A DNA stretch of 23,397 bases, from IMG/VR virus record IMGVR_UViG_3300032213_002275, positions 1-23,397 of that record; one strand, given 5' to 3'. Origin of the DNA: a virus. The notes under the pieces were generated by a model that was not told where the DNA came from, made no database searches, and saw only the letters and a program-made list of their open reading frames with translations. Position 1 is the first letter of the stretch. Every line of letters starts with the position of its first letter. Both the position numbers and the translations under genes were made by a program. Shown here piece by piece: positions 20,266-23,397 of this stretch.

Positions 20266-21168
20266 ATGGCCCGGTTTGGCGCCTTCAATCCGATCTTAGA
20301 ACCCAAAGCGTGGTTTGACGCCAAGGTTCTGCCCAAGGGTTGGTTCACTGATGAACTAATCCCCGAGCCGACTGGCGGCGGCGGGGCTATATCTGGCGCG
20401 ACAACGCTAACCTTCACGCCGGCAGGCGCTTTGCTTGGCGACAGCCTGATTACCGGCGCATCAACGCTAACCTTTACCACGGCGGCAGACCTTATTGGGT
20501 CCGGCGGCGCGGGCGCCAACATTGAAGGCGCGACCTCGCTAACCTTCACGCCAAGCGCCACGGCGTTTGGTGGCGCGGTAATTGAAGCGGCTTCTACCGT
20601 CACGTTCACCACGGCGGGCGACCTAACCGGATCAGGCAGCGCCAGCGGCGATATAGCCGGTTCGACATTGCTCACGTTTGCCTTATCGGGTGCGCTGGCC
20701 GGGGCAAGTATTGTTTCCGGCGCGACTTCGCTCACGTTCACGGCAACGGGTACGGTGGAGCAGCCTATTACCGGCAGCGGCGGTCCTGGCAACGCGCAAC
20801 GCGGGCGCAAGCGCGCGGTCTATATGGTGGATGGCAAGGTTTTCGACCGGGCAGAGGACGCCGCGCGATACCTTGCCAGCGTCACCTTGCCCGAGCCGCA
20901 AGATGAAGCGCAATCCGCGCCGCGCCCGCGCCGCGCCGCGCCGGTGGCAGAGGTGGAGATTGAAGGCGAGCGCATGGCCCTGGAGCCTATCGCGCTGCCC
21001 GTGAGCGCCACGCCCGAATTCGTGGCTGATATGGTCCGGGGCGAATTGCAGGCTGCCAGGCGCAAGCTACAGCGGCGGCAGGAAGCGATGGAGCGCGAGG
21101 AAATGGCGGCTGTCATGGCGGCAATGCAACTGCTGCTGGAAGACGGCGAAGAGATTGTTTTTCATTAA
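20266..21168 (+). CDS. Beta-repeat virion protein, hypothetical
   Basis: A 300-residue protein. The N-terminus (FGAFNPILEPKAWFDAKVLP, then KGWFTDELIPE) is typical of phage virion proteins. Residues about 40-165 are repeats of the form (I/L)xGA(S/T)xLTFT followed by a Gly/Ala turn (GATTLTFTPAGAL, GASTLTFTTAADL, GATSLTFTPSATA, AASTVTFTTAGDL, GSTLLTFALSGAL, GATSLTFTATGTV). The C-terminal 130 residues are different: basic linker, KRAVYMVDGKVFDRAEDAAR, and a long charged helix (ARRKLQRRQEAMEREEMAAV). It may join a beta-prism to a helical anchor. It is probably a structural protein of the head or fibre. Confidence 0.65.
   Translation: MARFGAFNPILEPKAWFDAKVLPKGWFTDELIPEPTGGGGAISGATTLTFTPAGALLGDSLITGASTLTFTTAADLIGSGGAGANIEGATSLTFTPSATAFGGAVIEAASTVTFTTAGDLTGSGSASGDIAGSTLLTFALSGALAGASIVSGATSLTFTATGTVEQPITGSGGPGNAQRGRKRAVYMVDGKVFDRAEDAARYLASVTLPEPQDEAQSAPRPRRAAPVAEVEIEGERMALEPIALPVSATPEFVADMVRGELQAARRKLQRRQEAMEREEMAAVMAAMQLLLEDGEEIVFH
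20386..20763 (+). repeat. Coding repeats of the beta-repeat protein
   Basis: Six units of about 60 bp plus variable spacers, each encoding GA(S/T)xLTFT. Recurring DNA words are CTAACCTTCACG and related forms such as CTCACGTTCAC. Units are more diverged than those of the pentapeptide array. Confidence 0.6.
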
Positions 21169-21178
21169 GGAGCATCGC

Positions 21179-21334
21179 ATGAAAAAGCCCGTCTGGAAAA
21201 CCAAAGACCCGACCAAAGGCGACAAGAAGCTAGCGCCCAAGCAAAAGGCGGCGGCGAAAGCCATGGCAAAGGAAGCCGGGCGCCCGTATCCGAACCTTGT
21301 GGATAACATGCGCGCCGCGCGCAAAAAGAAATAA
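21179..21334 (+). CDS. Small very basic protein
   Basis: A 51-residue ORF with AAGGAG (21167-21172) before ATG 21179. It is Lys/Ala-rich (KKPVWKTKDPTKGDKKLAPK, then AAKAMAKEAGRPYPNLVDNM) and resembles a short, lysine-rich type recurring near capsid genes of alphaproteobacterial phages, with the conserved ending GRPYPNLVDN. It may bind DNA or a capsid component. Function unknown. Confidence 0.65.
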   Translation: MKKPVWKTKDPTKGDKKLAPKQKAAAKAMAKEAGRPYPNLVDNMRAARKKK

Positions 21335-21366
21335 CGGCATCCGCCCTGCCGGTGAAGGGTGAGACA
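21335..21366 (+). promoter_or_regulatory. Leader element upstream of scaffold (copy 1)
   Basis: CGGCATCCGCCC, a short variable loop, then GGGTGAGACA. CGCCC can pair with GGGTG. The same arrangement recurs at 22293-22322 before the coat gene. It lies directly 5' of the scaffold start (ATG 21377). Confidence 0.45.
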
Positions 21367-21376
21367 GGAATCCAAA

Positions 21377-22216
21377 ATGAGCGAAACACAGACGAAAGAG
21401 CCTGACCTTGAGATCGAGGAACAGGTTGCACCGCTTGACGCGCCAGAGGCTGAGGCGCTAGCCCCGGAGCCGGAAGAGGTAATTGTCACCATTGGCGATG
21501 AACCCGCCCCCGAGCCGCCCGAGGCAGCCCCTGAATGGGTGCGGGAATTGCGCCGCGTCAACCGCGAGCGCGAGCGTGAAATCAAGGAATTGCGCGACAA
21601 GCTGGCGGCGAAGGAAGCAACCCCGCCGCCCGCAACCGATCCCGGCAAGAAACCTACGCTGGAAGATCACGATTACGATACCGAGGCGTATGAGCGCGAA
21701 ATTACGGCTTGGTATGAGCGCAAGCGCAATGCCGATGCTGAAATCACGCGCCAGCTTCAAACGGAACAGGAGCAACAAAAAGCCTGGCAAGCCAAGCTGG
21801 AAGGCTACGGCAAGGCCAAGGCTGAATTGCGGGTGCCGGATTATGAAGAAGCGGAAGCCGTGGCTCAAGCTACGTTTAGCGTGCCGCAACAGAGCATCAT
21901 CGTGGCCGGCGCCGAAAATCCAGCCTTGCTGATTTACGCCATGGGCAGAAGCCCGGCTAAAGCCAAGGAATTGGCTGCCATTACCGATCCCGTCAAGTTT
22001 ACCTTTGCCGTAGCCAAATTGGAGGCACAATTGAAAGTCACCCCCCGCAAGGCGCCCCCCGCGCCTGAGAAGCAAATCCGATCAACCGGCGGCGTTCCCA
22101 TGTCCGGTGCCGTGGATAGCACCCTGGAGCGGTTGCGCGAAGAAGCTGCCCGGACGGGCAATGCTACAAAAGTCCATGCTTATAGAATGGAAAAGCGCAA
22201 TGCCGGAAAAAAATAA
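21377..22216 (+). CDS. Scaffolding protein
   Basis: A 279-residue, highly charged protein from ATG 21377 with CAGGAA about eight bases upstream. The N-terminus is acidic (EPDLEIEEQVAPLDAPEAEA). Residues about 59-80 (VRELRRVNREREREIKELRD) form a coiled coil, followed by a long helical middle (ITRQLQTEQEQQKAWQAKLE). The basic C-terminus (ATKVHAYRMEKRNAGKK) is the kind used by P22 gp8 to bind coat protein. Position between portal-associated genes and coat is the usual one for scaffold. It would guide procapsid assembly and then leave the head. Confidence 0.75.
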   Translation: MSETQTKEPDLEIEEQVAPLDAPEAEALAPEPEEVIVTIGDEPAPEPPEAAPEWVRELRRVNREREREIKELRDKLAAKEATPPPATDPGKKPTLEDHDYDTEAYEREITAWYERKRNADAEITRQLQTEQEQQKAWQAKLEGYGKAKAELRVPDYEEAEAVAQATFSVPQQSIIVAGAENPALLIYAMGRSPAKAKELAAITDPVKFTFAVAKLEAQLKVTPRKAPPAPEKQIRSTGGVPMSGAVDSTLERLREEAARTGNATKVHAYRMEKRNAGKK

Positions 22217-22246
22217 TTGACGCCAAGCCGGGCGCTGGCGTAAAGT
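22217..22246 (+). promoter_or_regulatory. Promoter-like site before the coat gene
   Basis: TTGACG (22217-22222), an 18-base spacer, then TAAAGT (22241-22246), starting immediately after the scaffold stop. It could give extra transcription of the coat gene. The -10 sits in the loop of the hairpin at 22230-22256. Confidence 0.45.
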
Positions 22247-22256
22247 GTCAGCGCCC
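22230..22256. other. GC-rich hairpin in the coat leader
   Basis: GGGCGCTG (22230-22237) and CAGCGCCC (22249-22256) are perfect inverted repeats around an 11-base loop. No T-tract follows, so this is more likely an mRNA-stability, attenuation or protein-binding element than a terminator. Confidence 0.55.
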
Positions 22257-22292
22257 AGGTGTCGCGAGCCGTAAATCGCAGAGGGCATAGAA

Positions 22293-22322
22293 CGGCAGCC
22301 GCCCGGCCTTATGGGTGAGACA
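22293..22322 (+). promoter_or_regulatory. Leader element upstream of coat (copy 2)
   Basis: CGGCAGCCGCCC, a variable loop, then GGGTGAGACA, the same core as at 21335-21366. It lies about 40 bases before the coat ATG (22363). GAGGC (22351-22355) serves as ribosome site near that start. Confidence 0.45.
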
Positions 22323-22362
22323 TGGCAACAATCCCCATCTCTCAACATAGAGGCTATGAAAC

Positions 22363-23334
22363 ATGGCAAACAGTTTTAGCAAAGAAGAGCGCATCGCCTT
22401 CGAGAATATCCTTGAAGGCTTTCAGGACGCGCTTGTTCTTTCCCGCAATGTGGCGGTCTACAACACCGATCAGGTGATGATGGAGCGCACAAACAACATC
22501 ATCTGGCGCCCGCAGCCGTACATCGCGACGAGCTACGCCGGCACCGATATGACTGCCAACTTCGATGATTACACGCAGTTGACCGTCCCGGCCACAATTG
22601 GCTTTCAGCGTTCCGTGCCATGGGTGATGACCGGCACCGAATTGCGCGATGCCTTGCAGGAGAATCGCCTTGGCGATGCTGCGAAGCAGAAGCTTTCTTC
22701 TGACATCAACGTGGCGATCATGAACGTGGCGTCGCTGCAAGGCACGTTGTTTGTGAAGCGCACGGTTGCCGCGTCCGGCTTTGATGACGTGGCGCAGTGC
22801 GAAGCCATCATGAACGAACAAGGCGTGATGATGGAAGACCGCTATCTGGCGCTTTCCACACGCGACTATAACGGCATGGCGAGCAACCTTCAGGCTGTGA
22901 CCCGTTCCTTCGGCAACCAAACCAGCGATAACGCGCTACGCCGCGCGCTTGTCGGCACGGTGGCCAGCTTCGATACCTACAAACTGGACTATGCCCTTCG
23001 CAAAACTGCAGCCGCTGGTGGCGCGGGCTTGCAGATCAACACGACCGTGGCTGGCGCGCAGTTCTATGTCCCGAAGGCCACCGCCGTCGCGGCGACTGGC
23101 GAAACCAGCAATGTTGATAACCGCTTCCAAACTGTCACAATCTCCAGCACGACAAGCGTGGCGCCGGGCGATGCCTTCACCATTGCGGGCATCGAAGCGG
23201 TGCATCACATCACCAAGCAAAGCACGGGGGTTCTTAAAACCTTCCGCGTGATCAGCGTGCCAAGCGCGACGACGCTGGTGATTTCGCCGCCGCTTATCAC
23301 GGCGCCGGGCGGCACTGATGCGGAAGTGCAGTAG
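22363..23334 (+). CDS. P22 gp5-like major capsid protein, interrupted by in-frame TAG; frame continues to window end
   Basis: 323 codons then TAG (23332-23334); the same frame stays open through 23397. Family features include NIIWRPQPYIATSYAGTDMT, TGTELRDALQENR, and NVDNRFQTVTISSTT (from N250), which matches the P22 gp5 segment NVDNRFATVTLSATT; ISPPLITA follows. P22 gp5 has 430 residues, so a product ending here lacks roughly the last 100, needed for the HK97-fold core. Codons after the TAG read QNCVAASVTTTAAI, which aligns with the P22 stretch after AYANV, the TAG taking the place of Tyr. The gene is therefore a nonsense allele, a sequencing error, or translated by readthrough. It is the HK97-fold shell subunit, about 415 copies per P22 head. 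Confidence 0.88.
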   Translation: MANSFSKEERIAFENILEGFQDALVLSRNVAVYNTDQVMMERTNNIIWRPQPYIATSYAGTDMTANFDDYTQLTVPATIGFQRSVPWVMTGTELRDALQENRLGDAAKQKLSSDINVAIMNVASLQGTLFVKRTVAASGFDDVAQCEAIMNEQGVMMEDRYLALSTRDYNGMASNLQAVTRSFGNQTSDNALRRALVGTVASFDTYKLDYALRKTAAAGGAGLQINTTVAGAQFYVPKATAVAATGETSNVDNRFQTVTISSTTSVAPGDAFTIAGIEAVHHITKQSTGVLKTFRVISVPSATTLVISPPLITAPGGTDAEVQ

Positions 23335-23397
23335 CAGAATTGCGTGGCTGCCAGTGTGACGACCACTGCCGCTATCGTGTTCAGGAATACCGTGACC

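Noticed and set aside
23332-23334. Genome-wide reassignment of TAG to an amino acid as explanation for the coat amber
   Set aside because: TAG ends the glycine-rich gene at 18742-18744 exactly where its paralog ends with TGA, so TAG works as stop in this genome.

Overview
The window looks like roughly half of a tailed double-stranded DNA phage or prophage of the P22-like podovirus type. Large terminase, P22 gp1-like portal, scaffold and P22 gp5-like coat follow each other in the usual order. A GcrA-family regulator, a family known mainly from Alphaproteobacteria, together with the high GC content, suggests an alphaproteobacterial host; this is inference. No integrase, tRNA, rRNA, insertion sequence or CRISPR array was seen.

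Layout. (1) 1-561: the end of a lysis cassette, with a holin C-terminus and an M15-type endolysin closed by a hairpin terminator. (2) 601-5606, minus strand: an early-type operon, mostly chained by ATGA start/stop overlaps. It holds a small hypothetical gene, a pentapeptide-repeat protein, two tiny membrane proteins, a protein ending in a beta-clamp motif, a Gp157-like protein, a RecT-like annealing protein, a small protein with an SSB-type acidic tip, and several unknowns. (3) 5607-5740: a compact divergent promoter region in which both -35 boxes lie at the ends of one perfect inverted repeat. (4) 5741-12021, plus strand: a Cro-like repressor, a GcrA-like regulator with an extra DNA-binding domain, an internally deleted helicase-methyltransferase relic, a RuvC-like resolvase, a Mom-like DNA-modification enzyme, a primase-polymerase/helicase, an iteron-like array that may be the replication origin, and a possible small terminase. 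(5) 12022-12251: a non-coding gap with a structured segment, a terminator-like hairpin and a good sigma70-type promoter. (6) 12252-23397, plus strand: small regulatory or zinc-binding genes, then large terminase, portal, a block of surface-type proteins (including two paralogous glycine-rich proteins and a beta-repeat protein), scaffold and coat.

The leftward operon and the rightward resolvase/primase genes together look like replication, annealing recombination and DNA modification. The Cro-like protein probably acts on the divergent operator. The 12.17 kb promoter probably drives packaging and head genes, with a second promoter-like site before the coat gene.

The most striking observations are an in-frame amber codon that interrupts the coat gene where the P22 family has a tyrosine, with homology continuing in the same frame; an in-frame deletion that joins a helicase N-terminus to a DNA methyltransferase C-terminus; a terminator-like hairpin inside the GcrA-like gene; an exact beta-clamp motif (QLSLF) at the end of an otherwise unknown small protein; and a duplicated leader hairpin in front of scaffold and coat.
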